Origin: an uncultured Eubacteriales bacterium
GTDB taxonomy: Bacteria > Bacillota > Clostridia > Oscillospirales > Oscillospiraceae
Length of the DNA stretch: 41,962 bases
Direction: 5' to 3'
Assembly: GCA_900543625.1 (NCBI GenBank)
Contig: UQSF01000018.1
Location: 1-41,962, forward strand
Within the stretch, counting starts at the first letter, position 1. Each line of letters starts with the position of its first letter. Both the position numbers and the translations under genes were made by a program. Below, one piece after another: positions 1-8,111 of this stretch. Below the pieces are notes generated by a model. It worked only from the letters and a program-made list of their open reading frames with translations. It was not told the origin of the DNA and did no database searches.

Positions 1-136
1 GAAGCCTTCTGAAAAAATATTTTAGTTTTTTCTGCTTTTACTCTTGACTTTTGCGTGCTTTTCCATATTTAAAAAAGGGGTGCGCCCGCGCCGACAGGGG
101 AGATCGGCACAGGCGGAAATCGATCCCAGCGACGGC

Positions 137-165
137 AAAGCCGCCGGCTCTCGCCGGCGGCTTTT
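137..165. terminator. Bidirectional hairpin terminator downstream of the HTH gene
   Basis: An 11-bp perfect stem (137-147 pairing 154-164) with a 6-base loop is flanked by an A run on the left and a T run on the right, so it can end transcription from either side. It lies 16 bases past the stop of the minus-strand HTH gene. The rest of 1-180 shows no convincing gene; the open frames there read through this hairpin. Confidence 0.75.
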
Positions 166-180
166 GACTTCTCCGATGCG

Positions 181-618
181 CTATCGTTCTTTGTAATAGC
201 GGGTCAGCAGCGCCATAACGTCCGCATCGTTTCCGCTGAGAATGATTCGGAATGTTCCGCCAAGGCGGTCTGAGGCAAAGCGCAGCTCGGTCTTTGCTTC
301 GAGCGCACACATATATTTGCAGAGGAGCAAGGATGCACGCCCTGCCTGATCAGACGGGAGATCCAGCACGACACACATCATGTCCTGCTCTTTGTGCGGT
401 GCGCCCATGAAATCGGAAACGATCGCGTTTTTCTTGCAACGCAGCGCCGGCTGAACCGCCTTGTTCTGCAAAAACGCATACACCTGATCCGCCGTGAACC
501 GCCATGCCCCGCTGCTCTTGTCGCCGTCGAGAAACCCGTCCGCGATGTAGCCGCGAATGGTGCGGGTCGACAGTCCCGTGATCAGCGCCATATCGTCAAT
601 GTTGAAGGTATCTTTCAT
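181..618 (-). CDS. MerR/excisionase-like helix-turn-helix protein
   Basis: This 145-residue protein has an N-terminal winged helix-turn-helix of the MerR/HTH_17 type: the stretch TGLSTRTIRGYIADGFLDG (about residues 14-32) followed by WRFTADQVYAFLQN. The C-terminal 80 residues match nothing I recognise and may bind a ligand or form a dimer. The start at 618 is chosen because GGGGAGGA lies 6 bases upstream and a sigma-A promoter lies just beyond; a longer reading from 702 would begin upstream of that promoter and has no ribosome binding site. It is the same strand as the large operon to its right but has its own promoter, so it may regulate that operon or itself. That link is inference from position only. 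Confidence 0.8.
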   Translation of the reverse strand: MKDTFNIDDMALITGLSTRTIRGYIADGFLDGDKSSGAWRFTADQVYAFLQNKAVQPALRCKKNAIVSDFMGAPHKEQDMMCVVLDLPSDQAGRASLLLCKYMCALEAKTELRFASDRLGGTFRIILSGNDADVMALLTRYYKER

Positions 619-649
619 GCTGCTGTCCTCCCCGTTGATCTCTGTAACC

Positions 650-678
650 ATTATAAGACAGCGGGCACCGTCATTCAA
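650..678 (-). promoter_or_regulatory. Sigma-A promoter of the HTH gene
   Basis: On the minus strand TTGAAT (673-678) and TATAAT (650-655) are separated by exactly 17 bases. Transcription would begin near 643, leaving a short leader before the start codon at 618. This fixes the start codon choice. Confidence 0.8.
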
Positions 679-693
679 TTGGAAAAAGACTGA

Positions 694-876
694 CTTTTTC
701 ATACCCGGCGAGGGATTTCGTCCCCCGAAGTGCGGCTGGCTTCTCGTTTCACGCGGTTTCGGTCATATGCCTTTTACTATCGCTATAAGGACATGATCTG
801 TGAGGCCGCGATCGCCAACCGCGTCTTTGAAAAATACCCGTTTCTCTATAACGAGCTGTTCGCCGGTATGCGTTAG
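694..876 (+). pseudogene. C-terminal remnant of an unidentified protein
   Basis: A plus-strand frame opens after a TGA at 691 and closes with TAG at 874-876. Its second half (YAFYYRYKDMICEAAIANR, then VFEKYPFLYNELFAGMR) has the composition of a genuine protein C-terminus, but the frame has no ATG or ribosome binding site near its beginning and overlaps the promoter side of the HTH gene. I read it as the tail of a gene truncated by rearrangement. The parent family is not recognised. The frame is short, so chance coding-like composition cannot be excluded. Confidence 0.35.
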
Positions 877-891
877 GCGCAGCAGCAAATC

Positions 892-933
892 CCCGGATCT
901 GACGTCGTCAGATCCGGGAATCATTGCTTTTTT
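892..933 (+). terminator. Hairpin terminator after the gene remnant
   Basis: A perfect 12-bp stem (892-903 with 907-918) and a 3-base loop are followed by a T6 run at 928-933 on the plus strand. The 9-base gap before the T run makes it weaker than canonical. It fits as the original terminator of the remnant ending at 876; it may also stop the large minus-strand operon, for which I see no other terminator. Confidence 0.5.
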
Positions 934-963
934 GCGCGGCGGCAGGTTCACCGGAATGTGCGC

Positions 964-1698
964 TCAGTAATAAGAGCCGCCGTAGTGCTTCTCCTCGTAG
1001 GCGATGATCGTCTGGATGTTGGCGCGCTCCGTCTCGCTCAGGAGGCTGTCACTGAAGTCCGCCGGCGAGATCGTGCCGTGATACCAGGATTTCTCCGAGA
1101 AGTAGCGGTCGATCTCCGGGGTAGTGAATTTTCGTCCGTGGCGCGCAAAGATCTCGTTTCTGGCCAGACACAGCTCCTCCCAAGTGAGCGAGTCGAGATC
1201 TGCCTCCGTTAGAAGGCACGAGTCGCTGTCCGGGAGCAGGTATTCCGGGTCCGGTGTGGGTGTGGGCGTGGCCACCGGCTGCTGCGTCTGCAACGGCTGC
1301 TGCGTCACGACCGCACTCTGCGGTCTCTGCGGGGTGGGTCTTGACCGACTGCCTGAAGCCAGAACGATCACCAGAACCACCACCGCGGCAGCAGCCAACG
1401 CGAGCGCCGCAATCAAAAGCGGCTCTCTGCCCGTGCGCTGTTTGCGCGGCTTCGGCGCAGGTCTCGGATCGGCATACGGCTCGGGCTCGGGATCGGAATA
1501 TGGCTTGGGATCGGGAGCAGCATACGGCTCTGGAGCGGGATCATGCGAATAGGCCGGCTCTTGCGGGTAGACCGGCTTCGGTTCGGACGCCGGCTGTGGA
1601 GAGGCAGATCCGCCTCCATACATATCCAGCGGCTGTCCGCATTTTGTGCAGAACACATGATAGTCTGACATTTCTGCACCGCAGTGTTTACATCTCAT
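964..1698 (-). CDS. Zinc-ribbon, membrane-anchored YARHG-domain protein
   Basis: This 244-residue protein begins with a zinc ribbon (CKHCGAE at about 3-9, then FCTKCGQ about 15 residues on). A Pro/Glu/Tyr-rich linker with PEPYAxP-like repeats follows, then a basic stretch and one transmembrane helix (LIAALALAAAAVVVLVIVLA). A Thr/Gln/Pro-rich outer linker leads to a C-terminal YARHG domain: WEELCLARNEIFARHGRKF with Trp and Gly downstream. In the family, YARHG domains sit outside the membrane; their function is unknown, possibly wall binding. The start at 1698 is set by AGGAG 8 bases upstream; a longer reading would run into the preceding gene. It is the last gene of the large operon and follows a gene with the same layout and a nearly identical 5' end. 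Confidence 0.85.
   Translation of the reverse strand: MRCKHCGAEMSDYHVFCTKCGQPLDMYGGGSASPQPASEPKPVYPQEPAYSHDPAPEPYAAPDPKPYSDPEPEPYADPRPAPKPRKQRTGREPLLIAALALAAAAVVVLVIVLASGSRSRPTPQRPQSAVVTQQPLQTQQPVATPTPTPDPEYLLPDSDSCLLTEADLDSLTWEELCLARNEIFARHGRKFTTPEIDRYFSEKSWYHGTISPADFSDSLLSETERANIQTIIAYEEKHYGGSYY
1611..1692. repeat. 82-bp direct repeat, copy 1
   Basis: This stretch is identical base for base to 2524-2605. Both encode the zinc ribbon at the N-terminus of adjacent genes. Identity at synonymous sites means a recent duplication or gene conversion. Confidence 0.9.
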
Positions 1699-1708
1699 GG
1701 CAATCTCC

Positions 1709-2611
1709 TCAAAAGAGCATAAGCTCCGAAATGACGGTATCCTGATAAGTGGTTCCGTTATAAACAGATTCGATGGTGAAGGTAACCCGATCCGTTTCGA
1801 CAGGCTGCGCGAACAAGATGCGCTGCTGACCATTCAGATCCTGCAGCGTAAATGACTGGCTCTCTCCGTTGGAAAAGGAGAGTTTCAAAACGGCGGGTCT
1901 TGCATTTCTTTCATAGAGCGAAGCGGATTTTTGATAGCCTGCATGGATCACGAAGCCGCGAACCGTGTAGCCGGAGTCCAGAAACAGCGTGATCGATTCA
2001 CCAACGCCGGCGCCGGGCGCGCTCTCCGCCCAGCCGGTGGTGAGGTCGCCGTCGATCGCTTTCTCCGGCGTGTGTGAGATGCCGTAGGACTGCTCAATCA
2101 GACTGGAGGAGGCACTTACGGACAGCACGGCGTCCCGCCTGAAATCCGGCGCTGCAGACGGCGTGGGCTCAGCGGTCGGCATCGGAGACGGTGTCTCCGG
2201 TGGAGCTGACGCGGGTCCTGACGCTTCGTTGGATACGGCGGCTGTCACTTCTGCGGCGGCTGTTTCCGGCGGTGCCGGCGCTTTGCGGCCGGCGATCATC
2301 GCAGCCCCGCCGATGATGACGGCTGCGCCGACCAGACCGAGGGCTGCAATCAAAAGCATCTTGCCGGAGGGACCTTTTCCGCTGCCGATGGCTGCAGCTC
2401 GCTTCGGCTTTGCCGCAGGCTTCGAAGCAGGTGCGGACACGGGCTCCGGAATCGGCTTCGGAGCGGGTTCTGGCACTGGGGTCGGAGCGGGCTCAGGCTT
2501 CGGCATGGGAGTGGGCGACGGATCGCCTCCATACATATCCAGCGGCTGTCCGCATTTTGTGCAGAACACATGATAGTCTGACATTTCTGCACCGCAGTGT
2601 TTACACTTCAT
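1709..2611 (-). CDS. Zinc-ribbon, membrane-anchored protein with discoidin-like domain
   Basis: This 300-residue protein has the same plan as its neighbour: an N-terminal zinc ribbon (CKHCGAE and FCTKCGQ), a linker of PEPxP-type repeats, a transmembrane helix (LLIAALGLVGAAVIIGGAAM), an outer Pro/Ala/Glu-rich stalk and a C-terminal beta-rich domain of about 140 residues. The signature SHTPEKAIDGDLTTGWAE and the later VRGFVIHAGYQ match the discoidin-like fold called the NADase-type glycan-binding domain in databases. Such domains bind carbohydrate, so the likely target is wall glycan or a surface sugar (inference). The start at 2611 follows AGGAG with an 8-base spacer. The stop is 10 bases before the next gene, so the two are very likely co-translated. 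Confidence 0.85.
   Translation of the reverse strand: MKCKHCGAEMSDYHVFCTKCGQPLDMYGGDPSPTPMPKPEPAPTPVPEPAPKPIPEPVSAPASKPAAKPKRAAAIGSGKGPSGKMLLIAALGLVGAAVIIGGAAMIAGRKAPAPPETAAAEVTAAVSNEASGPASAPPETPSPMPTAEPTPSAAPDFRRDAVLSVSASSSLIEQSYGISHTPEKAIDGDLTTGWAESAPGAGVGESITLFLDSGYTVRGFVIHAGYQKSASLYERNARPAVLKLSFSNGESQSFTLQDLNGQQRILFAQPVETDRVTFTIESVYNGTTYQDTVISELMLF
2524..2605. repeat. 82-bp direct repeat, copy 2
   Basis: Second identical copy of 1611-1692, coding for the zinc ribbon of the discoidin-domain protein. Identity ends abruptly within the linker on one side and two codons from the start codon on the other. Confidence 0.9.
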
Positions 2612-2626
2612 AGCACACACTCCTTA

Positions 2627-4138
2627 TCAGGGATTGAAAAATCGGTAAACGCGGCCGGAAAGCTCCGCAAAATCCGCAGCCGTTTGCACGTCGTTGACGG
2701 CGTGATTGTTGATGACGCAGAGCAGGTATGCTCCGCTTTGACCGTAGACGATGCCAACATCGCCGCAGCTGAGATTTTGCAGATCGCCCGTCTTGTGCGC
2801 GACTGGCGTACCGGCCGGAACACCCTTTGGCAAGCGGTTATTCACAGTCTGCTGCAGCAGAAGCTGAAGCAGCTGCTCACTCCATCGCTGATTGACGTAA
2901 GTTCCGGCGTAAATCATGCGCAGCGCAATGGCGCAGTCAGCGGCGGAGGTGTAGTTTTCCAGGCCGTTTTGCTCCAGCATCAGGCGGTTTTGCCGCGTAT
3001 GCGTACAGCCGATGCCCTGCGCGAAAGCGTTGACCCGCTCCATCCCGGCGGCGGCGTTTCCCCCGCCAAGAAGCCGAACCAGCCGATTGGCCGCGCCGTT
3101 ATCGCTCACGGTGATCATTGCAGCGATCTCATCGGACACGGCATCGCAGCGAAGCGCACCCTGCTCGACCGCGCGATAGACCGCGCCCGCAATAAACAGC
3201 TTGATCAGGCTGGCCGAGACCATACATCCGTCTGCCGGGAGGTTCGCCGATGCGTACGCCGACGGCCCGCCGGTGAGTGAGGCGGTGCAGATATCCCACG
3301 CGCCACTGCGGCCGGACAAAAACGTGCGCAGCAGCTGCGCGAGCTCCGCATCCGGCGCTGCTTCGGCGGCGGTCTGGGCTGCCAGCGCATCAAAGTAACG
3401 GTCGATCCCGTCTGCAATGCCGCTTGCAAGCTTGTCACGGTACGCATCGGTGGCAAGAAGGCGATCCTCCGCCTCGTTGGTCATATACCCCAGCTCCACG
3501 ATCGTGACAGGGATCGTGCTCCAGTTAATACCGGCCATGGTATCGGTTTCCCAGACGCGCTCTCGGGCGCAGCCGGCCGCCGCCGTGAGGCAATCGAGGA
3601 TCGTCTGCGACAGCAGGCTGCTGCGCGGATAGAGCGACGCATTAAAGGGGCTGTCCTGCGTCATGCAAATCGTCATGGCGCCGTGCGCAGCGGGATTCTG
3701 TGAGCCGTTGGCGTGGATGCGGACAAAAATGTCCCCACCCTCCCGCGCGGCAAGCTCTGCGCGCTCGCGGTTGGAGAGATTGACATCGTGCTCCGTGCGC
3801 GTCATGACGACGCGGTAGCCGCGCTGCTCCAAAAGCGCCTGCAGCTTCCGTGATACGGCGAGATTCAACTCATACTCGGGGATCCCGGTGAAGCGGCCGG
3901 CCGTCCCGTCGGAGACGCGGGGTTTGGTCTCCGACGCGCCGGGGCCAAGCGGCTCCTGCTTGGGATCACCCCGCTGCTGATGGCCGGCGTCGATCACGAC
4001 ACACGGCTGTTGCGTCTGCGCAGCCGCTGCCGCAGGCTCTGTCTGGGGCGGCACTGCCCGCGGCAGACCGCAGGCCTCGCTCACCAAAAACAGCAGCGCA
4101 AGCCATGCCGCGCACCATCGTTTTCGCCATGTGATCAC
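2627..4138 (-). CDS. N-acetylmuramoyl-L-alanine amidase fused to a class A beta-lactamase-like domain
   Basis: The 503-residue protein starts with a signal-type hydrophobic segment (about 8-25). Residues 45-250 form an Amidase_3 zinc amidase that would cut the MurNAc-L-Ala bond: ligand candidates are H53 (VIDAGH), E88, H142 (IHAN), and the catalytic-type E215 (VELGYMTN). Residues about 260-503 match the class A beta-lactamase/penicillin-binding fold, with S310-L-I-K313 as SxxK, S345-D-N347 as SDN and K449-T-G451 as KTG. This half may be a DD-peptidase or a penicillin sensor rather than a resistance enzyme. The start is GTG at 4138, preceded by AAGGTGAGG; the upstream ATG readings lie inside the previous gene. 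It sits within the large operon, 28 bases after the preceding stop. Confidence 0.85.
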   Translation of the reverse strand: MITWRKRWCAAWLALLFLVSEACGLPRAVPPQTEPAAAAAQTQQPCVVIDAGHQQRGDPKQEPLGPGASETKPRVSDGTAGRFTGIPEYELNLAVSRKLQALLEQRGYRVVMTRTEHDVNLSNRERAELAAREGGDIFVRIHANGSQNPAAHGAMTICMTQDSPFNASLYPRSSLLSQTILDCLTAAAGCARERVWETDTMAGINWSTIPVTIVELGYMTNEAEDRLLATDAYRDKLASGIADGIDRYFDALAAQTAAEAAPDAELAQLLRTFLSGRSGAWDICTASLTGGPSAYASANLPADGCMVSASLIKLFIAGAVYRAVEQGALRCDAVSDEIAAMITVSDNGAANRLVRLLGGGNAAAGMERVNAFAQGIGCTHTRQNRLMLEQNGLENYTSAADCAIALRMIYAGTYVNQRWSEQLLQLLLQQTVNNRLPKGVPAGTPVAHKTGDLQNLSCGDVGIVYGQSGAYLLCVINNHAVNDVQTAADFAELSGRVYRFFNP

Positions 4139-4166
4139 AGTTGCCCTCACCTTCGTTTTGTTTTGC

Positions 4167-5876
4167 TCAGATCTGCGCAAACTCTTCTCGGATCTGCTCT
4201 GCATAGTGGTCAAATTCCGCAAGCTCGGTCAGATAGCGCCCATGCTCCTCCTGCAATCGGCGGTACACCTGCACGGTCGCCTGAATGTCGTTTGCGCACG
4301 CCGCCTCCAGCCGCCCGCGTGCGGCGCGGTTTGTAAAATAGGTGACCAGCGCCCAGCCGATGCCGAGCACGCTGACGGCCAGCAGCCCCCACATCGCCGT
4401 TGCCACGGCGCCAACCGCTGCGCCGGCGGCCAGCACCACACCCAAAATGATCCCGAGATTTTTGATGGCGGAAAGCCCTTCGGCCTTTTTCGCCTCAAAA
4501 AATGCCGTGATTTTGCTTGTCTCCTGCTGCTCGGAGGCGGAAAGATCCGCCTGCGTCCGGTAATCTCCGATCGTCAGCGGCAGAACGTTTTTCTCCACGG
4601 AACAATAAGCCTTCCGGTATTGGTCATAGGCCTCCTCATGCAGCGTCTTGGTGAGCGTCAGCATACTCAGCCGTCCCTGCGAATCGATCTGACTGTCGTC
4701 GTGTAAAAACGTCCACTCGATGATCTCCGCTATCAGATTCAGCTCCGTCTCATCATGCTCCCGCGTGCGCTCGCAGTCGGCCTTGGCCTGCTCCACGTCG
4801 CCCTGATAGCGGATGATCAGCTCGTTGTAGCGGATTTGCTGATAGACGGCCTCCTCCTGCTCGTTCGGCTCCGCCGTCAACTGGTCAACAAAGTCCTTGA
4901 CAAAGGAATTGCGCGCGACGACATCGGTGTGAATGGCCTGACGGAGAAATTCGAGGATCTCCACGTTGCCTCTGGCACGCTGCAGCGCGGTGCGCAGCGC
5001 AGGAAACGCCTCGCAGTGCTGCTCCAGCAGCGGATACGCAGCCGCGGTTTGGGTGCTCAGGTGCACATAGTGCCGCTCGATCTGCGCCACCATTTCCTCA
5101 CGCGAATAGCCCGCCGCGTTCATGTTGGACTGGATCACCCGATCCACAAAATCCCGAATCTCGCTGCGCGCAGCGTCGCTGAGATTCTCGCTGCTGTTGA
5201 CAGTCTTGTTCATGAGCGTGAACAGCAGCAAAAACGTGCGCTGATCCGACCCTTTGAGCGGGCACTCCTGGTAGGTATAAAACCACTTGAGCGCGGCGTC
5301 ATTGCGATCCATACGCAGGTTGAAGAGCATAAAGAAGATGGTGCTGCGCTTTTTGTCCAGCCTCAGTGCGATGTCGATTGCCCGTTCCGCCAGCGCACGG
5401 TCGTCATTTTTCCACGCCATGATGGCCAGCAAAACGCAGGTGAGCCAATAGTCTGGAGACTTCAGGTGCTGTGCCTCGATGGTCTTGTAGATCACACCGT
5501 CGCTGACCATGTTGACATCCAAATTATCCATCATGCCCTGCACGAGCTTTCGCACGGTGCGATAGTTTGCAAAGTCATAGTATTTTTTGTTGTTGCATTC
5601 GCGGATCTTCTTGTTCGCCAGCTCCATCTGCTTAAAGCGCAGATACATCCGATCGATCTCCGCTTGAAGCTCAATGGCCGCAAGCCCCTTGCGCTGACTG
5701 TCGAGCAGCTGCTGCGCGCTGTTTTGCAGCGACGACTGCATCTCACGGTTGCACTGCTCCAGCTGATCCAGACTCCTGCTGGCGCTGTGTTCGATTTCCC
5801 GCAGCTCACCTGCCAGCTCCCGGTTGATGGAGCGCAGGCGGGCAGCTTCCGCCTCGAGAGACGACACTCTGCTCAT
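4167..5876 (-). CDS. Coiled-coil membrane protein, paralogue C
   Basis: This is a 569-residue protein of no recognised family and one of three paralogues in the operon. Residues about 1-90 are a long coiled coil (Glu/Gln/Arg-rich heptads). A helical core carries the shared signature YWLTCVLLAIMAWKNDDRAL and then FFMLFNLRMDRNDAALKW. Near residues 480-530 is a long hydrophobic hairpin (LGIILGVVLAAGAAVGAVA and LLAVSVLGIGWALVTYF), then a short charged coil to the C-terminus. The start at 5876 is supported by AGGAGGTG with an 8-base spacer and an ATGA overlap with the AAA+ ATPase stop. The direct neighbour suggests the ATPase acts on or through this protein (inference). Confidence 0.8.
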   Translation of the reverse strand: MSRVSSLEAEAARLRSINRELAGELREIEHSASRSLDQLEQCNREMQSSLQNSAQQLLDSQRKGLAAIELQAEIDRMYLRFKQMELANKKIRECNNKKYYDFANYRTVRKLVQGMMDNLDVNMVSDGVIYKTIEAQHLKSPDYWLTCVLLAIMAWKNDDRALAERAIDIALRLDKKRSTIFFMLFNLRMDRNDAALKWFYTYQECPLKGSDQRTFLLLFTLMNKTVNSSENLSDAARSEIRDFVDRVIQSNMNAAGYSREEMVAQIERHYVHLSTQTAAAYPLLEQHCEAFPALRTALQRARGNVEILEFLRQAIHTDVVARNSFVKDFVDQLTAEPNEQEEAVYQQIRYNELIIRYQGDVEQAKADCERTREHDETELNLIAEIIEWTFLHDDSQIDSQGRLSMLTLTKTLHEEAYDQYRKAYCSVEKNVLPLTIGDYRTQADLSASEQQETSKITAFFEAKKAEGLSAIKNLGIILGVVLAAGAAVGAVATAMWGLLAVSVLGIGWALVTYFTNRAARGRLEAACANDIQATVQVYRRLQEEHGRYLTELAEFDHYAEQIREEFAQI

Positions 5877-7387
5877 TGCGGACACACCTCCTGTCGTTTT
5901 GACGCGCACACGGCGCGCTGTGCACCCCAAGCACGGAGATCACGCAAGATCTCCGCGTTCGTTTTTGCATAGGGTATGATCTGCCGGAATCGCTGCGCGA
6001 GGGCGTCACCATCGACCGGCGTGTCCGGCTCAAGCAGCACCCGTTCGGCAAGATTTTGCACCGCGTAGGCGATGTCGGCATAGCTATAGCCCTGCGTCAT
6101 AGCGGCAAGCCGCGCAAGCGTCTCTGCGTCCGGTGTCCACTGCAGCATACGCCGGCAGTATTGCCGCAGCGTCTCCACGCGCTCATCCGCAGTCGGCAGA
6201 TCGACAAAGAACAGCTCGGAAAAGCGTCCCTTTCGAAACAGCTCCGGCGGCAGCGCGGTGATATCATTGGCCGTCGCCACCAGAAACACACGGCTCTCCG
6301 ACTCCTGAAGCCAAAACAGAAACTGCCCCAAAACGCGCCGCCCCACATCGTTCCCGCCATCGGATACGGCGAGCGCCTTTTCGATCTCATCGATCCAGAC
6401 CACGCAGGGGGACACGTTGTCGAGAAAGCGCAGCGCGTCCTGCATTTTTTTCTCGCTCTCGCCTACGTACTTGTCGTAGACCGTGCCGAGGTCAAAGCGA
6501 AAGAGCGGCAGCTCCCACGTTTTTGCGACCATTTTCGCCGAGAGCGATTTCCCGCAGCCGGAGACGCCCACGAGCAAAATGCCCTTCGGTGGCGTGAGCC
6601 CGGCCTGCTGCAGCTGCGTGCTCGGCGCGAAAAACACCCGCTGCTTCTCGGCGAGCCACGCCTTGAGATTGTCGAGCCCGGAAACCGTCAGCTCCGGCGG
6701 CAGCCGAACCGGCTGAATGCTGGAGACCGCCGCGAAAAGGCGGCTTTTCTGCCCGGCCAGATCCTTGAGATGGCTGCGGCAGAGCGCCTGGTGCGCGACC
6801 AGCTCCGCAGAGAGCACGTTGCGGATCTGCGTTTCGCTAAAGCCGCTGAGCAGCGCGGCCGCGCGATCGATGTCCGCCTCCGTCCAGTCCACGGGGAAAC
6901 GCACGCGATAATCTTGCACGAAGGATGCGATGAGCGCGCGGCGCTCGTCCATGTTCGGCGGATCCAGCCGGACCATCATGCCAAACTGCGCGAGCCGCGG
7001 CCAGATGGCGTCCGCCGTGATGAGGATGAGCGTACAGCTCGATTCCTGCGCCAGATAGGCGATGTTGACCAGCTCCCGCGTATAGGAGCTGTCTTCCCCT
7101 GTCCGGCGGCAGTCGCCGAGCGCAAAGGTCGCCCGCCGCTTCTTCTGAAATTCCTCGGCGACATAGGGCAGCGGGTCCCGGTCAACATCGACCCGCGCGC
7201 CGCTGCGCGTGAGGCTGCGCACCTGCCGTGCGTCCGTATAGTAGGAGATGTCGACCGAGAGCTCTCCCGCGATCGCGCGCAAGAGCCGCTCGGCGCGCGC
7301 GCGCTCCGCAGTGTCGATGATGATCAACGGCACACGGGCGATGATATACGTTCGAACCTCTTCTAAGGTTCGCTGATAATTGCTCAT
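5873..7387 (-). CDS. Ycf46-like AAA+ ATPase
   Basis: The 504-residue protein matches the Ycf46/SpoVK/Vps4 type of AAA+ ATPase. Residues about 1-215 resemble the degenerate N-terminal ATPase-like domain of Ycf46 (YIIARVPLIIIDTAE, later ITADAIWPRL). Residues 230-460 are the active module: Walker A GVSGCGKS (274-281), Walker B CVVWIDEIE with D333/E334, sensor 1 at N374 (ATAND), and arginine-finger candidates R385 and R388 (FRKGRF). These proteins form ring ATPases that remodel proteins; the substrate here is unknown. Both ends overlap neighbours by ATGA (7384-7387 and 5873-5876), so it is translationally coupled to a small unknown upstream and to coiled-coil paralogue C downstream. Confidence 0.9.
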   Translation of the reverse strand: MSNYQRTLEEVRTYIIARVPLIIIDTAERARAERLLRAIAGELSVDISYYTDARQVRSLTRSGARVDVDRDPLPYVAEEFQKKRRATFALGDCRRTGEDSSYTRELVNIAYLAQESSCTLILITADAIWPRLAQFGMMVRLDPPNMDERRALIASFVQDYRVRFPVDWTEADIDRAAALLSGFSETQIRNVLSAELVAHQALCRSHLKDLAGQKSRLFAAVSSIQPVRLPPELTVSGLDNLKAWLAEKQRVFFAPSTQLQQAGLTPPKGILLVGVSGCGKSLSAKMVAKTWELPLFRFDLGTVYDKYVGESEKKMQDALRFLDNVSPCVVWIDEIEKALAVSDGGNDVGRRVLGQFLFWLQESESRVFLVATANDITALPPELFRKGRFSELFFVDLPTADERVETLRQYCRRMLQWTPDAETLARLAAMTQGYSYADIAYAVQNLAERVLLEPDTPVDGDALAQRFRQIIPYAKTNAEILRDLRAWGAQRAVCASKRQEVCPQ

Positions 7388-7893
7388 ACTTCCACCTGCT
7401 CTCGTTTCCGATGGCCGCTCATGCGGCGGACGCTGTACGCCAGGTCCTCCAGCGCAACGCTCGCAGTGTGCTGCGCATCATCGGCCAGGCTGTCCGCCAG
7501 TCGAAGCCAGAAATCCCGCAGCTGAGCGCGGTAGCCCGCGCTGAGCGTATGCAGCGCCTGCTGCGGCAAAAAGGGGAGCGCCTCGAAAAAGAAGCACGCC
7601 TGCACATCGGCTCGAAACCGGCGCACCAGCAGCTCCGCACCGTCCCAGTCACGCTCCTCGAGCAGCCGATCCAGCTGATCCAGCAGTCGATCCGTCCGGC
7701 GCTGCATCATGGCGCGGACCGTCTCGTCCACGTGCTGGACAAAGGCATCCGTTACGCGGTCGTTCATGTGCGGCATCGTGCCCTCAGCCAAAAGCTGCAG
7801 GATCGCACGCTCTTCCCGGCCTGCCCGCAGGCACTCAAGGCAAGACAGCCACTGGTGATATGTACGCGGCGCCTCGGAAATGCTTGTACTCAT
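7384..7893 (-). CDS. Hypothetical helical protein, 169 residues
   Basis: No family is recognised. The protein is predicted almost wholly helical by eye, rich in Arg, Leu, Glu and Asp, with a Cys-containing stretch CLECLRAGREER near residue 18 and no membrane segment. It has no good ribosome binding site of its own; the ATG at 7893 overlaps the previous stop (ATGA), so translation is probably coupled. The stop overlaps the AAA+ ATPase start in the same manner. That tight coupling suggests a partner or adaptor of the ATPase (inference). Confidence 0.75.
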   Translation of the reverse strand: MSTSISEAPRTYHQWLSCLECLRAGREERAILQLLAEGTMPHMNDRVTDAFVQHVDETVRAMMQRRTDRLLDQLDRLLEERDWDGAELLVRRFRADVQACFFFEALPFLPQQALHTLSAGYRAQLRDFWLRLADSLADDAQHTASVALEDLAYSVRRMSGHRKREQVEV

Positions 7894-8072
7894 TTCAAGA
7901 AACTGTGGGGCGGCTCCAAGCTCCAGGAGGGGAGCTTTTTGTTCATCTCCCGCAGGCGGTCGTTTCCGGCGGTGGCACCTGCCTGCACCGGCTCTGTAAA
8001 TCTCTCGCGGATGCGCTGCGCGATCATCTGCTCAAATTCCGCATCCTGTGTAGTCTTGTTTTGATCAGCCAT
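7890..8072 (-). CDS. Small hypothetical protein, 60 residues
   Basis: A short soluble, charged protein (MADQNKTTQDAEFEQMIAQR at the start) with no recognised family. It has a strong site, AGGAGG, 8 bases before the ATG at 8072. The stop overlaps the next start as ATGA. It lies between coiled-coil paralogue B and the 169-residue protein. Coding is supported by the ribosome binding site, coupling on its downstream side and reading in line with the operon. Confidence 0.7.
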   Translation of the reverse strand: MADQNKTTQDAEFEQMIAQRIRERFTEPVQAGATAGNDRLREMNKKLPSWSLEPPHSFLK

Positions 8073-8111
8073 GTTCATATCCTCCTGTTTCATCATTGCA
8101 CGGACAAGCCG

